Assembly (NCBI GenBank): GCA_032622095.1
Contig: CP136068.1
Coordinates: 60,036,025 to 60,100,024 of the forward strand
From: Siphonodentalium dalli
Lineage: Eukaryota > Mollusca > Scaphopoda > Gadilida > Siphonodentaliidae
DNA length: 64,000 bases
Direction: 5' to 3'
Shown here: piece after piece, positions 12,239 to 23,825 of the stretch
How positions within the stretch are numbered: the stretch's first letter is position 1
Layout: each line of letters begins with the position of its first letter
Position numbers and translations under genes: made by a program
The notes under the pieces: generated by a model
Seen by the model: the letters and a program-made list of their open reading frames with translations, nothing else
What the model was told of the DNA's origin: nothing
The model's database searches: none

Positions 12239-13395
12239 TTCTATCATGTACATGTATGCATCACCGTCGAATCTGAGTTGTGCCATACACAAGAAAAAAC
12301 ACTGCCTCGCCCCCTTTACCATCGGGTGAATATCCTTGAGCCCCTTGCTATTTAGAAACGGGAGTACAAAATAATAAATTTCTAGACGAATAAATGTAGT
12401 AGATGACAACTTCAAACTTAAAAAGAAATAAAATAAACACAGCCAAATGGATATGTATATATATATAAGTATTTACAGCAGCGCTAGTAAAAATGATAGA
12501 AGTCGAGTTGAGAATTGCACCGAAGTCAGAGAAGTTTTTTAATTATCACAATCATTTAGCAATCAAACTGAAACTATAAACACAGTTGAAGTAGTCACCG
12601 CACTCCGTAGATCTTTTGTTCTGAGGATAATATTCCATGTATTCGTCGATTACAAATGTTCTGAATATCATATTTGCTACAACCTAATCTAGCTTATTCT
12701 GAAAATTTAAGTTGTTATATATTTATCAAACGGAAATGTAAACACGAAAAATTTCTGTTCGAGTCCATTGGAACACCCAATAACATAACAACTATTCCCT
12801 TATTTTGTTTTTGCTGTTTATCTTTCTCTGTTGTTCATACATATATTTCAAACACGCATATTGTGAGTGTAAACAAAGAGCACCTGGTAGACTCTGGTCA
12901 ATGTTTTGCCTACCACTGCTAGGAACACGTGTTGGTGTGACGTCATCGAATCTTGCCCTATTAAGAAATGTGACAACAGCGAAATCGTTGAGACTAACAG
13001 AGACGTACTAGTACTTGGGAATTTGATTTCAACATCGTCGAAGTACGAAAGAGCTATAGACCTTGAGAGGGCACTTACATATCCTCTGACATCTGTACTT
13101 CTTTCTGTATTTCACCCAGAGATGTTCTCACTTATCCGGCAGGTATTGTATCGGAGGTAGGTGTGATAATCCTCAACATGAAAGAGTTGCCGCTTATAGT
13201 ATGTATCGGCAGTTACTTAGGTTTTTAATTGTTTTACAGTTTTTTCATTTAAGCAACATTTGGGCTGATTTACCGGTATTTCATTTAAACAACAGTTCCA
13301 CTTAACGATTTATTATAATTTAACAGAATACATTTGTACAACAATTACAATATATAACATAATAATCATGACATCATCACATACATATCACATGT
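12239..13395. other. No gene recognised
   Basis: AT-rich sequence. Three overlapping + strand open frames (12674-13160) lack recognisable domains. A CACTTATCCGG motif at about 13130 recurs inside a small hairpin near 14680-14712 (CACTTATCCCTTCCGGATAAGTG). Confidence 0.4.
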
Positions 13396-14448
13396 CTTCA
13401 ATAACCAGATAAATATCCGACTGAATCTAAATATTCTAACATTCCCAACTGCCCTTCTCTATAAACTCTCTTGTAGTGACGAAGACTGTTGTTAACGCTC
13501 CTGTATTGTCTCTGCTGTGGTCTGACACGACCACCATTGCTCACTTGCAGTATCGTCGATTCATGATATGCCTGTTCTTTTAAATGAATTCAATGAAGGT
13601 TAGGTTTACTCTTCGTACGGAAGCTTGGCCGTTGTCGTATTTGTAAACTGCCTGGCTGTATTGAAAATAGCACCCTCGCATTATCACACCAGGAAACACT
13701 GTTCTGGTGGCATTCTGTGCGCCGATTTCGAAGTCAGTGTAGCAGTAACTTGGTGTTAGTGGTGTTGCAAATTCTGCTGCTTTCACGGAATAGAATGTCG
13801 GGACCTTTGCAATGATGTCAGAATGTGTTTCGTCTGTCCGCAAATCTGCAAAAGGAAAATAATATCATTTTACAGATCGGTATATAATAAAGAACGTTAT
13901 CAATTATGATATGATAGATAAGAATTGTTCTTGTTTTTAATATATCCTATTTTCGCGATGCTTGTTGAAATATATGACATATCGTACAGTTAACAAAGAC
14001 CGTTCTCAGTTATGATATTTTTGTTCTAGTCTATATACTAAGCAAAATACTAATCTATCATACGATAAGAATTGTTTTTTCAAAGATATATATTCTATAT
14101 ATACATACTAGATATTTATTCCTGGTAGATAGCAGTGACTGGTCTGGATGTCTGTCGAACTAAGGTTTTAAGCTCTGCGATGATGGTTCCAGCAGCAACT
14201 TGGACCTGGTCTGAGTCGTGGTTATGCTGGCTTTTGTAGGATGTGACGATGTCGTAATTGGTATTTACAGTAGCGCCGCAGGTCTTTGAACAGCATCGCC
14301 AATGTACACTGTCGTTTCTTCGAGACTTAACACAGAAATTATAGTGGTTAAAGACGAGATATTTACCACCGCGATCTTTAGGAATGAAATAAATATGTAC
14401 TTGAGCGTTTGCCATTCTGATATGATCTGTCTTTGGGAGCCTCTGCAA
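13396..14448 (-). pseudogene. MULE-type transposase relic with FLYWCH zinc finger
   Basis: Three minus-strand pieces align in order with a Mutator-like transposase. Piece 1 (14448-14116) carries a FLYWCH-type zinc finger: an aromatic-rich strand, HWRCCSKTCGA with C-x4-C, then the HNH pair about 20 residues on. Piece 2 (13843-13580) carries the transposase-core signature TDFE...FPGVIMRGCYF and a nearby Q. Piece 3 (about 13565-13396, another frame) is a basic tail ending at a stop near 13396. The core between finger and TDFE motif is missing, piece 1 ends in a stop, and pieces 2 and 3 are out of frame. A plausible splice acceptor (CCTTTTGCAG) precedes piece 2 on the minus strand, but no matching donor was found. 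Not functional. Confidence 0.7.
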
Positions 14449-15173
14449 TTTATATGTTAGCGTGAGAATATGATGATCTCTGGTATTTGATAATCACTCA
14501 CTTGAGTTGTTTTCAGTGACAAGAGTTCATATCGTGATATACAGTTATTGCCGTGATATACAGTTATTGCCGGTAAGTTTGGGATACACTTTGCTTATTA
14601 AACAAACACTGCTTGTGGCGATGGGATCACTAGTCACGCATTGTAAAAACAGACTATAACCTACCCGCACTGATGCATTCACTTATCCCTTCCGGATAAG
14701 TGAGAATAAGCCTTTAATTCCAGTGATTAGGTGTCATTGTCAGAAAAATCATCTGCTTGCTTTAACTGTGGACTTGATGTCATTGATACGATCACTAAAA
14801 CACTACTTGTAACTTAGAAAAACAGTTGGAGTTTAAAATTATGTCAACATTACCTAAGGGTTAGATCAGGATAGACAGTTATAGACAATAGCATCAAAGC
14901 ATCAGAGCTTAGTAAGAGAGGTCCATGTGATAAAGTTATTATAAATTCAGAAAATTCAAAACTTACAAGGAGATAACAAGCTACATTTTATTGAAATAAT
15001 CATCGAAGTACTGAATTTAGTTAGCTGAGTTTCTATTCTGTCAGAACTAGGATCAAGTGAGATATTCATTTTGAGCTTCAAGAATTGTATTGAGTTGACA
15101 CTAGGTGACTGCTTCATTGATGTAGACATAGAAAGTAACCAAGAGGGGATGACACGAAAGTGATTTTACTCAG
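14449..15173. other. No gene recognised; short duplication
   Basis: Holds a direct 22-bp tandem duplication at about 14535-14578 (GTGATATACAGTTATTGCC twice) and a hairpin at about 14680-14712. No coding potential was recognised. Confidence 0.45.
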
Positions 15174-15264
15174 CAGAATGAGGTTCCCAGAGGGTGAATT
15201 TGGTGATGCTAGCCCGCTATGTGGGGTAACATCACTAAATTCACCCTCTGGGGACCTCATTCTG
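15174..15264. mobile_element. Solo palindrome of MITE family A
   Basis: A single 91-bp palindrome: CAGAATGAGGTTCCCAGAGG...CCTCTGGGGACCTCATTCTG with AGCCCGC/GTGGGGT at the centre. The downstream CAAATGACAGGCACACTATT matches the family's subterminal sequence at 10923 and 56512. Confidence 0.75.
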
Positions 15265-17282
15265 CAAATGACAGGCACACTATTTCAAGGCTTGGATTTT
15301 ACATGGTCACAGTGTGTTAAACCTTCACCAAGAAGGCACTCATTCTGGGGATATCAATATCATAATACTGGCCATTTCTCACTTCACTGACACAGTGGGG
15401 ACAAAGTATTTATAGATTCAGACAAGGGACAGCATAGGTTTGTCATTCAACTTTGTGATATTGAAATGTCTGAAGCGCAGAAAGAGGCTATCATTGGATT
15501 TCATTCCCTGACGGGCAATTATTACAACTCAGCATTTTTCGGAAGGGAAAGAAACAATGTTGGAAAATTTTAGGAAAATGTAATAAATTCATGAAAGCTA
15601 TGTATTAGGGACTGAATGGGATTTAACTGAAAATCTGTTCCCATACATAATACATTGAAAAATATGTTTGTGCCATGTATGGACAACGCGATGAAGCAAG
15701 GTGGAAAATGTTTAAGAAAAAGTTTGATAAAGAAAACAATTCTTCTTGAACATGATGTTGAAGAATATGACACTGTGTCGTGCTGACAGTGATTCTGAAA
15801 ATGTCTGAACAGTAATTATATTTATGAACACAAACAGGCCCCGAGTAGTAACACTTTCTTGCAGATTGGAAAATGCGCGGTGCAGGCTTGCTCGTCTCAG
15901 CTGATGCGCTAATAGCGGTTTTTGACAACAAACAAGGATTATTAAATCCAACCTGCTATATGTCTTGGGTTACATGTATATATTATCTTTTGTATTATAA
16001 TCATGCTATATGACTATTGTACATAACTCTCTGTTTCTCAATATACGTTACATGTAATTTTTATTTGGATGAGAGAATAAAAAATAAAGCATAAAGGTAA
16101 AAATTAACTCTTTCAAAAGAGAACAAAAAGTTTTGTTCAATTCGAATTTGTCAGTCTAGTGGATTACAATTGAATATCAGTGTCACATTGTCATATTTTA
16201 TGAATATTGGGGGCGGGTTAAGTTTTTTTTAAATATCTTGAAAACCAGTAAGTCACCTTAGTCTTTTCTAGTCTATCATGTAGAGGATATGTGCAAATTT
16301 GTGACAAACTTTGGGGGGATACAAAAATTGACAAATTAATAAGGATTTTCCTATTGGATCTTTTGGAAAATACAACAGAATTTTTAGAAATTTTGTGAAA
16401 AAATTAGCGCTGACAAAAAAAATTGCAATTGGTCATAATTTAGTACTTGCTTTTCAGTGCAACATATGTAAGATGAAAGATAAAATTTCATTCATTTTAT
16501 CAAAAATATAGACTTGTTATGGCACAAGTCTGTATTGAAGGGAATTTTAAGGATAAAAAATCATAAATTTGCATTAAAAAAAAAAAAAAAAATTCCCCAA
16601 CACTTTCGGCTGGATATCAGCAGATACAGAGCCCACATAGACCAAGAAAGTTTTAAAATATCATAAGAAAAACATCGCATTCCGGTGATAGGTCCCTCCT
16701 CTGTGGTCCGGTCTATATTTTAATCGACCCATACTACCCGCTGTCAGTTCAAAATCCAGCTAATCCGCGTTTTTCATGATTGGGAAATGATCAGACAGAA
16801 AACGTGTACATAATATTATTGTTCTTGCAAAGAGATGAATATTTTTCAATCCAGTTAGTATTTTCTCCTAACCTATGGTAATTACGTCACAAACCAAATA
16901 AGGAATTTACTGTGATAGTATTGTGAGTTGTAAGTTGTAGACGCACCAAATTAGGGGTTTTACAACCGACGTATAATACACGCGAATCAATATAAGGAAA
17001 TGTCGCAATATCGTGACTGCTTATAAACAATTGACTGCTTTTTGCGAGAAACTAAACAACACTCGACCTGAATTTTCTCTGACACAAAGCGTGTTTTGTG
17101 AATAATATCGCATCCATATCACCATTAATATGCTATACTATTAGTATATTCTTAAGGAAATTATCATAATTTGATAAATGTTATTTCTAAATTATAGCCT
17201 ACAACGAAGGATGCTTGTCTCTTTAAAGCAAGGAAGAATATAATTATGATTTTTCATTTTTCATTTATTTTTCTTAAAGCCT
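15265..17282. other. No gene recognised (2 kb)
   Basis: AT-rich DNA with poly-A near 16576-16592. Overlapping minus-strand open frames at 15570-15951 have no recognisable motifs. No repeat family was assigned. Confidence 0.4.
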
Positions 17283-17751
17283 TTAACCCTTTCAGTGCCA
17301 GGGGCCGATCTCATCGGACCTAAATTACGGTCTGTAAAATCGGCCCTAAATTGTTTTGTTTTTTTTATATATTTTTTTTTGGGTTGAATTTTTTGTGGGT
17401 ATGCTTTAAGCATGCTATAGCGAATTTTAAAACAAACTGGTTAAAACCTTAGGGGCATGTTATAACTCAAAACTATCACCAAGTATTCATAGTAATAATT
17501 TTGATGCCCATGAAAAACGTAAGATTCCCTGGCACTAAACCTACAAATAAGTCTGTTAAAGAATATAAGAAAAAATTATTAAAATTGTAAAAAATTGTAA
17601 AAAATAATAACAAATGATGAAAAATTGTTAGGCCAATGCATTCTCTTATATATGCGAGGCAACCTATGGTCGATTCGCATATATAAGAGAATGCATTGGC
17701 ACAGGGTATATGGGTTGATACAAAAATCGTACCTGGCACTGAAAGGGTTAT
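17283..17751 (-). mobile_element. TTAA-flanked piggyBac-like MITE, family B copy 1
   Basis: The left terminus TTAACCCTTTCAGTGCCAG is matched by an inverse right terminus CTGGCACTGAAAGGGTTA. TTAA flanks are typical of piggyBac-type target duplication; the right one here is TTAT. A central hairpin is made of GCCAATGCATTCTCTTATA and its inverse (about 17632-17700). One long minus-strand open frame spans the element and is shared with copy 3, but it encodes no recognisable transposase. Confidence 0.75.
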
Positions 17752-19001
17752 AAAGTATTGTTTCCATATTCTTTCATACATTGTGGGTCCATGTCTAACA
17801 GATGAATTTTATAAATTGATAATGATTAAAGCATATTTATATACATAACATATTATATTACAACACTTATAAAATTGTTTGGTTATTGCCAACACAATTT
17901 GGCTGTCTTATATATTACTTTTCTCTTTTTTGCTTGGGAAATGTAGCTTCTGGATGCTTTACCTTTATATTACCACTCTGGGGCTGCTATATTAACACAC
18001 ATGTGTCTAACCCAGCTGACTGATTATCCGCATGATTTAACATCCCTATTACTGATCTCTAAATTCCAGCTCGAAACACTTGATTGAAGATTTTAATACC
18101 TGAGGTTTGATATGTTCTAACACTTCCAATTATAACCATATTTTAACAAGGTTTAGCATTTGATTTTTTGAACTGTTCTTGTATTCCCAATTCATCCAGT
18201 GTTGGTTGATTCAGATTTTAATTCCGTGATCAAAGATTGTACTTTTTATACCTGAGCCATGTACGTTAATCCAGAGTATGTGAGACAGACCTTGCTCGCT
18301 CTGTAACACCCCGTGAAGATATCGCGAACGCTACGGGAATTGATGGGATCTTCACACTAATTACTGGTTGCAAATGACACTACCAAAATAATTCAACTTC
18401 TCTTTGGTCTGATATTTCCAGCTTAATATGTTGTGTCAGTAATAAAATCTCTGACAATGTCCCAGTTCTCCCCACAACCTCAAAAATGCATATATATCAA
18501 TCTTAATTCAAGAATAAGCAGTAGCAATTGGAATAAAGTAATTATTTTGTCATAATATAGTTTTGCAGAGTAACTGATATGTTGAAGTTATATGTATGCT
18601 TTCAACCTACATGCTACTAAAATCAAAGCGTCTGTCTAAAAAGTTAATTTTGATGTCTTATTTCGCATGCAATTAAATTTGCCTCAAATAAATAATTTGA
18701 GCAACTGGAAATATCAATTTTGTATGAGTATTTCATCATGCATCATGGTGCATAAAATATCAGTTCGAATTATCATAGCAATTCCAAGCCACGCCCACTG
18801 TCCCAGTTCATCCCTGTCCCAGTTCTCCCCAGTCTCCCCTACCATAATAAATAAAAGAAGATGAAAAAAGGATGATTTGTTTGGCATATCACGCTCATGT
18901 AATCCTCTGATAATATTAAACCCACGTACAAATGTTCGGTTTTGTTTTATTTCATTAATATTTGCGGTTAGGACTACGACAATTGTCATGGATATCGCCA
19001 T
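17752..19001. other. No gene recognised
   Basis: AT-rich unique sequence. Open frames on both strands at 18667-19010 overlap each other and show no domain. Confidence 0.4.
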
Positions 19002-19345
19002 GTATATCATCCTGTGGTTTCATGGTTCAACTCATATACATACATGTATATATATACCTGAGGTTGCCGAGTCTAACAGAGTCCATTAACAACTGAGGGG
19101 GCATGGTTAGTTGCATTATATCTTTGGGATTGCATGGTTGCATATATAGAGGATCTCAAACGAGTTATTTTGGGATATAAGATTTTATGAAACTAGTTTG
19201 ATAAATTTGATTCACAACAAGTCATAGTCGAGTTATGAATCAAATTTATGAAACGAGTTTCATAAAATCTTATATCCCAACATATTTGTCTGAGGTGGCT
19301 TGGATTGACCTGTATATCATCCTGTGGTTTCATGGTTCAACTCAA
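19002..19345. repeat. Repeat G with embedded near-perfect hairpin
   Basis: TGTATATCATCCTGTGGTTT starts at 19002 and again at 19313, and a diverged copy lies at about 22268. The first and third are followed by AGTCTAACAGAGTCCATTAA. Between the two local copies is a hairpin at 19171-19279 with arms of about 44 bp (TGGGATATAAGATTTTATGA and its inverse). Confidence 0.6.
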
Positions 19346-20108
19346 ATAACTACCTATAAAGGGTGTTCTGTTAACACCTCCACCACTTAGCCAGATAAAT
19401 TTATTTAACTAGAACAATGGAGCTCTACTCTAGTCTATGTCCTTTTGGGTGCTTAGACTTGTATTGGATCAAAGAGAGCCAAGATAGGAGATTTAACCCC
19501 TGTTATCCATTCCATGTCTTTCAACCCTTTCCAATATTAAGTATTATTTTGATATGTCACATGTCCTTTTCAAACAACATAAATAGAACTGCTTACACTA
19601 TGATAGTGGTGACAGGCTTTATAGGTGTTATATTAACCCTTCTTTTTTTTATCCATAAATTCAAGTAAGTTGTGTTATTATGTACATTTGTGTGTACTAC
19701 TTCAGTACTATCGCCAAGGGATGCGTTAAACATCTGCCAATGTTAACAAATCAAAATCTTTAAAAGAAGCTGAAAAATGCATGTAAAAGGCATACATGCA
19801 CAGTGTTGGCTGAGACACTCCACAGCCGTATATGACAGTATTGCATGCTCTGGCTTGCAACGAAAAATATAGTCCCCCCAATTTGCCTCTTTGTTTTTGT
19901 GCCTATTTTCGTAAGTGCAATGAAGTTGGACAACAATTGAACTTTAATGAACATAGCAATCATTTTGCAATGTCTGGTATTAATGTCAAGCACTGCTTTT
20001 CGAGATAGTATTAATCTGCACCTAAATTTTGTTGGCGTGATGCCAAATATCCCGGGAAGCACGCTGCTATACGTCACTTGTGAGATATAAGGCAATATGT
20101 AATGGTTT
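19346..20108. other. No gene recognised
   Basis: A + strand open frame, 19417-19668, ends in a hydrophobic stretch that could be read as a membrane segment. It has no recognisable family, no supporting splice context and an AT-driven composition. I do not call it a gene. Confidence 0.4.
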
Positions 20109-22071
20109 TAGCTCACCTGAGACGAAGTCTCCGGTGGACCTATAGTCATCCATCGTCCATCCATCCGTCCATCAACAATTCTTTGAACATCTTCTTCTCC
20201 AGTTCATTAGGACCTAATGGGTTCATATTTGGTGTGGATGTTCCCTATGTGACTCGCATTCAGATTTGTTCAAATGAAGTCACCAGGTTAAATAGTTTCG
20301 AAGTTAGGACCAAAACTCTTTCCCACCATAGTAATTCTTGAAACGACTTCTTCTCAAATTCCATTGGGCCGAATGGGTCAATATTTGGTATAAAGGGTCC
20401 TTGGGTGACTGGTTCAGATGTGTTTATATGAGGTCACTGTGTCGAATGTGGGCGGAGCCAGTGACATAACTCACCATTAGCAGAGAGTTATTATCTACCA
20501 GAGGACTGGGTCAGGTATTAGCTACAGAGAGACAGACACAGTCATTGTCATTAATTGAGATTAGAATAGCAGATATCAGATAGTTTGTGTAAACAACTAC
20601 ACTAGCACTGCTGTCTGTTGTCATCAAATTAAAATAATATTCTGTTTTCAAGCCTGAATTTAGTGTGTCTGAGTTTGCAGAATGAGGTCCCCAGGGGGTG
20701 AATTTAGTGATGCTACCCCATACAGCAGGCTAAAATCACCAAATACATCCTCCAGGGACCTCATTCTGCTTATGCCTCAATTTCCGGGATGTACATGTAT
20801 CTAGAGTATCAAATTGACATTTTTAGTAAATTTTTCCCTTATGTTCAGTTTCTATATCCCCTAATTAGGAATATAAAATGCTTAATCGATGTGCTCAATG
20901 GGGGGTACATCACCAACTTCAACTGGAGAACTTCAGTCAATCCTAGGTTTCCCATGGCAGTTGAGGCCTAAATCAGAATGCGGTCCCCAGAGGGTGAATT
21001 TGGTGATGCTAGCCTGCCTTGCGGCATAGCATCATTAAATTCACCTTTTGGGGACTTCAGGCTTGGCTATTCCAATATTATTTTCTTAACCACCACTTAT
21101 CCAGGTGAAATCATACCCTGAGTTTTCAAAGAAAAATTGGAGGTTAAATATATTGGATTGAATTTGTCTGTTTTTGTCTGTTGTCTATATGGAGGGTTCT
21201 TGGGTTCAAATTTGTTCAAATAGGGTTATTGTTTAGGAAACTTTTGAAGGAAATCAATTCACTTCAAATCTTAAATCTCCCCTTTGAATTTATTAGATGA
21301 ATGGATCTCATGGATGGGGATTCACATTGTTCAAATAGGGGCAGAGATAAGAGATTTAACTCTCCCCCACCCTCCCTACCTGTATCTATGCTGTTTGGTA
21401 CTGGTATAATAATATTGATTTATAGGCTGCCTGGTGGGGGCAATGTTTGAGGCAATGGGTAGAGAGTGTAGATTGGTGGAGTTTAGACCCCCTACTTTTA
21501 TCAAATTTTCAACTGATCAAATTTTCAACAGTTGAAAATTTCATGCCTGATACAACATTAGTTGTAGATTAGATTGTCACACCAAAAATAGATTAGAATT
21601 GTTCTCATAGTTTGATTTGATTTTCCAACCTGTATGTTCTTAAACCAACAGTTCATATGTTCCTACTTCAGGTTAAACTGTTGGACCGAACTAGCGACAA
21701 ATTTTAACTTTATGGGGGTTGTCAGGTTGGTAATTTTCAATAGTTTGAGAGCTTGGAGTACCGGTACCAGTTGTAAAATTTAAATTTTGACTTTATGGGG
21801 GATGTCAGGTTGGTAAATTTCAAAAGTTTGAAAGCTGGTGGTATGCTTGTCTTCTATAAAGAGGGTGAGGCGTTTTTGATTTGTCAGTGGTGTGCAATTA
21901 GAAATTTCAAGGTGAACAGCCCTGCTCATCTGAGAACCTCCAGCTATGTCCATGTTTATAACTACTTGCCTTAAGTGATTTTGTCAAGTACTGACTGCTG
22001 TAGTCTTCAGAATCCCAGTCTTCTCAGTCTTTAAAGTCTGGTGAGCGACCCACAGTCATTGACTGTCTTGT
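20109..22071 (+). mobile_element. Family D HINE-like element D3, both ends present
   Basis: The 5' AGCTCACCTGAGACGAAGTC and CCATCCGTCCATC region is followed by degenerate D units, an inserted family A MITE (20678-21060), further D-like sequence, and the 3' end CTGGTGAGCGACC, ACAGTCATTGACTGT and CTTGT at 22071. It is the only D copy here with both termini. GCTCACC (5') against GGTGAGC (3' subterminal) followed by a terminal hairpin is the same layout as family C. Confidence 0.65.
20678..21060 (+). mobile_element. Family A MITE nested in D3
   Basis: CAGAATGAGGTCCCCAGGGG...CCTCATTCTG, the family's ~170-bp middle (AACTTCAACTGGAGAACTTC), and a second degenerate palindrome to about 21060. More diverged than the 56.3 kb copy. 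Confidence 0.65.
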
Positions 22072-23279
22072 TAAATTATATAATAGGCGTTTCATGTGAT
22101 ATATCAATATTTGGTGTGGGCATCTATGCATTAGTTTATGGTCTTTTTCAAAATCTTCTTGTCTCTTTATTCTTTTCAATGGATGTGAGATGGCATGCTC
22201 TAATTTGAATTTATTCATGAGATGGCATGTTCTAACATACATATATGCCTGAGGTGGCATGGATTGACTCATATATCATTGTGTGGTTTCATGGTTCAAT
22301 TACCTCATATATACAGTTAATTGCAGAGTCTAACAGAGTCCATTAATAACCGAGGGGGCATGCTTTATATATAATAGTGGCATTATAACTTTGGGGTTGC
22401 ATATATCAATATTTTGCATGGGCATCTATGGCTTTGCATTAGTTTATGGTCTTTTTCAAAATCTTATCTCTTTAATCTTTCTTGGTTGTGGTATACTGGT
22501 GAATGTTTTGTGGCTAATTAAGTTTTGAGTTACCATGGCAGCAGAAATATCCATCAAGACAATTGTCAAAACTGTTACATCATGACACACTTCACGCTAT
22601 GTATTTCTGTGGATAAATAGTGGTCCATTGTTATAATGTGGTCATTTGGCGAGAAGTGGTTGGTTTTCAGTGAGTGGGTACAGCTAAATGCAGTGGGTAG
22701 GACTCTATTACTTTGTGGAAGGATATTTTGTGCTTTATTATATTTGGGGCTATATTGTCCAGTTAATTGATAGGGTAACATCCCAGCACACAGAAGGGTG
22801 TATAGGAATGAAGCATGCGTTCTAATGGAGAAATTTACATAACAGAAGTGATTCTCAGAAGTTTTTTCCACATAACTGATTCAAATCATTGACTATTCTT
22901 TCGCAAATCAATCTCTGTTGTAGGCACATGTCCTCCATAGAGACATGTAGCAAACTTGGTTTTCGTGTCTTGGTGAAAATTTCACTTGTTTGGGAGTACT
23001 GTGTTGAAAATGTGGGCAGATTATATTACCGGTATAGCAGAAAACTGACATGGTCAATAACTACTGTAGCATTATGCTATATTCTGGCCATTTTTTACCT
23101 CATTATATTGAAGTTCATTTTTTACAAGTAAATGTAAATTGAATCTACGATATCTCACTTCACATCAACTCCCAAGACATGTTTCTACAAAATAAGACGA
23201 TAACCTAAAGAAAACCCCAATATTTGAACAATATATTCAGGCAAAAACTCCTGAAAATCATTTTTAATACTAAATTATC
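22072..23279. other. No gene recognised; diverged repeat G copy
   Basis: Repeat G sequence (TGTGGTTTCATGGTTCAATT, TCTAACAGAGTCCATTAATA) lies at about 22230-22400. Open frames at 22575-22871 (-) and 22889-23131 (+) were not recognised. The latter ends in a hydrophobic run. Confidence 0.4.
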
Positions 23280-23573
23280 TGTGTAGGATTCCTGTACATT
23301 CTGGTATCCAATGGCCAACCACACTCCCATTTTACTGAACCATTGGCACACATATTAATCACAAAATTCCTTTCAAAGGCAGAAAAAGATGGTGCCTTAC
23401 CCACAACTCTTATCTGGCTGTACCCATTGAATGATGCTTTTATTAATAAAACCACTATTTGCTGGTGGACAACTAATATAACAACCCTAGTTGCCAACCC
23501 AAATGGTAAATCTTTTTGTAGGATGTATGTATTCATGGATGTCATTTCGCGGATGTCTCATTGTTGTATGTAA
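23280..23573 (+). other. Unassigned open stretch, possible exon or TE relic
   Basis: The + frame ending at 23573 is open back to at least 23283 (about 97 codons) without needing an ATG, and has a globular-looking composition (TTICWWTTNITTLVANPNGK). The minus strand is also open over 23270-23545, which weakens the case. I do not recognise the family and see no convincing splice sites. It may be a transposon-derived coding remnant or chance. Confidence 0.25.
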
Positions 23574-23574
23574 C

Positions 23575-23825
23575 TTATAAAAGTGTGTGTTTTGGAGACA
23601 GTGAAATTTTTTTATTTTTTTTTTGGGCAGATTGGGTGGGATTCGAACCCCGGATTATGATGGCGAGCGCGCCTTGCAACCCTTGGGGTCGCTTCGGTGG
23701 CCATGTGGTATTGACGTCGGACTTTGAGTCGTAAGGTGCGCTCGCCATCATGGGCTTGTGTTTGTATGCCACCCAACCCCCCAAAAAAGGCACTGTCTCA
23801 AAAGCACACACTTCTAAAAATTGGC
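23575..23825. mobile_element. Inverted pair of tRNA-like SINE halves (foldback)
   Basis: The left arm (about 23580-23690, inverted) contains the reverse complement of a B-box-like GGGGTTCGAATCCCACCC. The right arm (about 23690-23820) begins with an A-box-like GGTGGCCATGTGGTA and an anticodon-arm-like CGGACTTTGAGTCG, then AAGGTGCGCTCGCCATCAT, which matches the left arm inverted. The outermost arms pair as GTGTGTGTTTTGGAGACAGT with its near-inverse ACTGTCTCAAAAGCACACAC. It looks like two head-to-head copies of a tRNA-derived SINE. It is not a functional tRNA because the two boxes are not in a normal cloverleaf. Confidence 0.55.

Noticed and set aside
23640-23760. A functional tRNA gene
   Set aside because: The A-box-like and B-box-like sequences are on opposite strands, and no acceptor stem or complete cloverleaf can be drawn.
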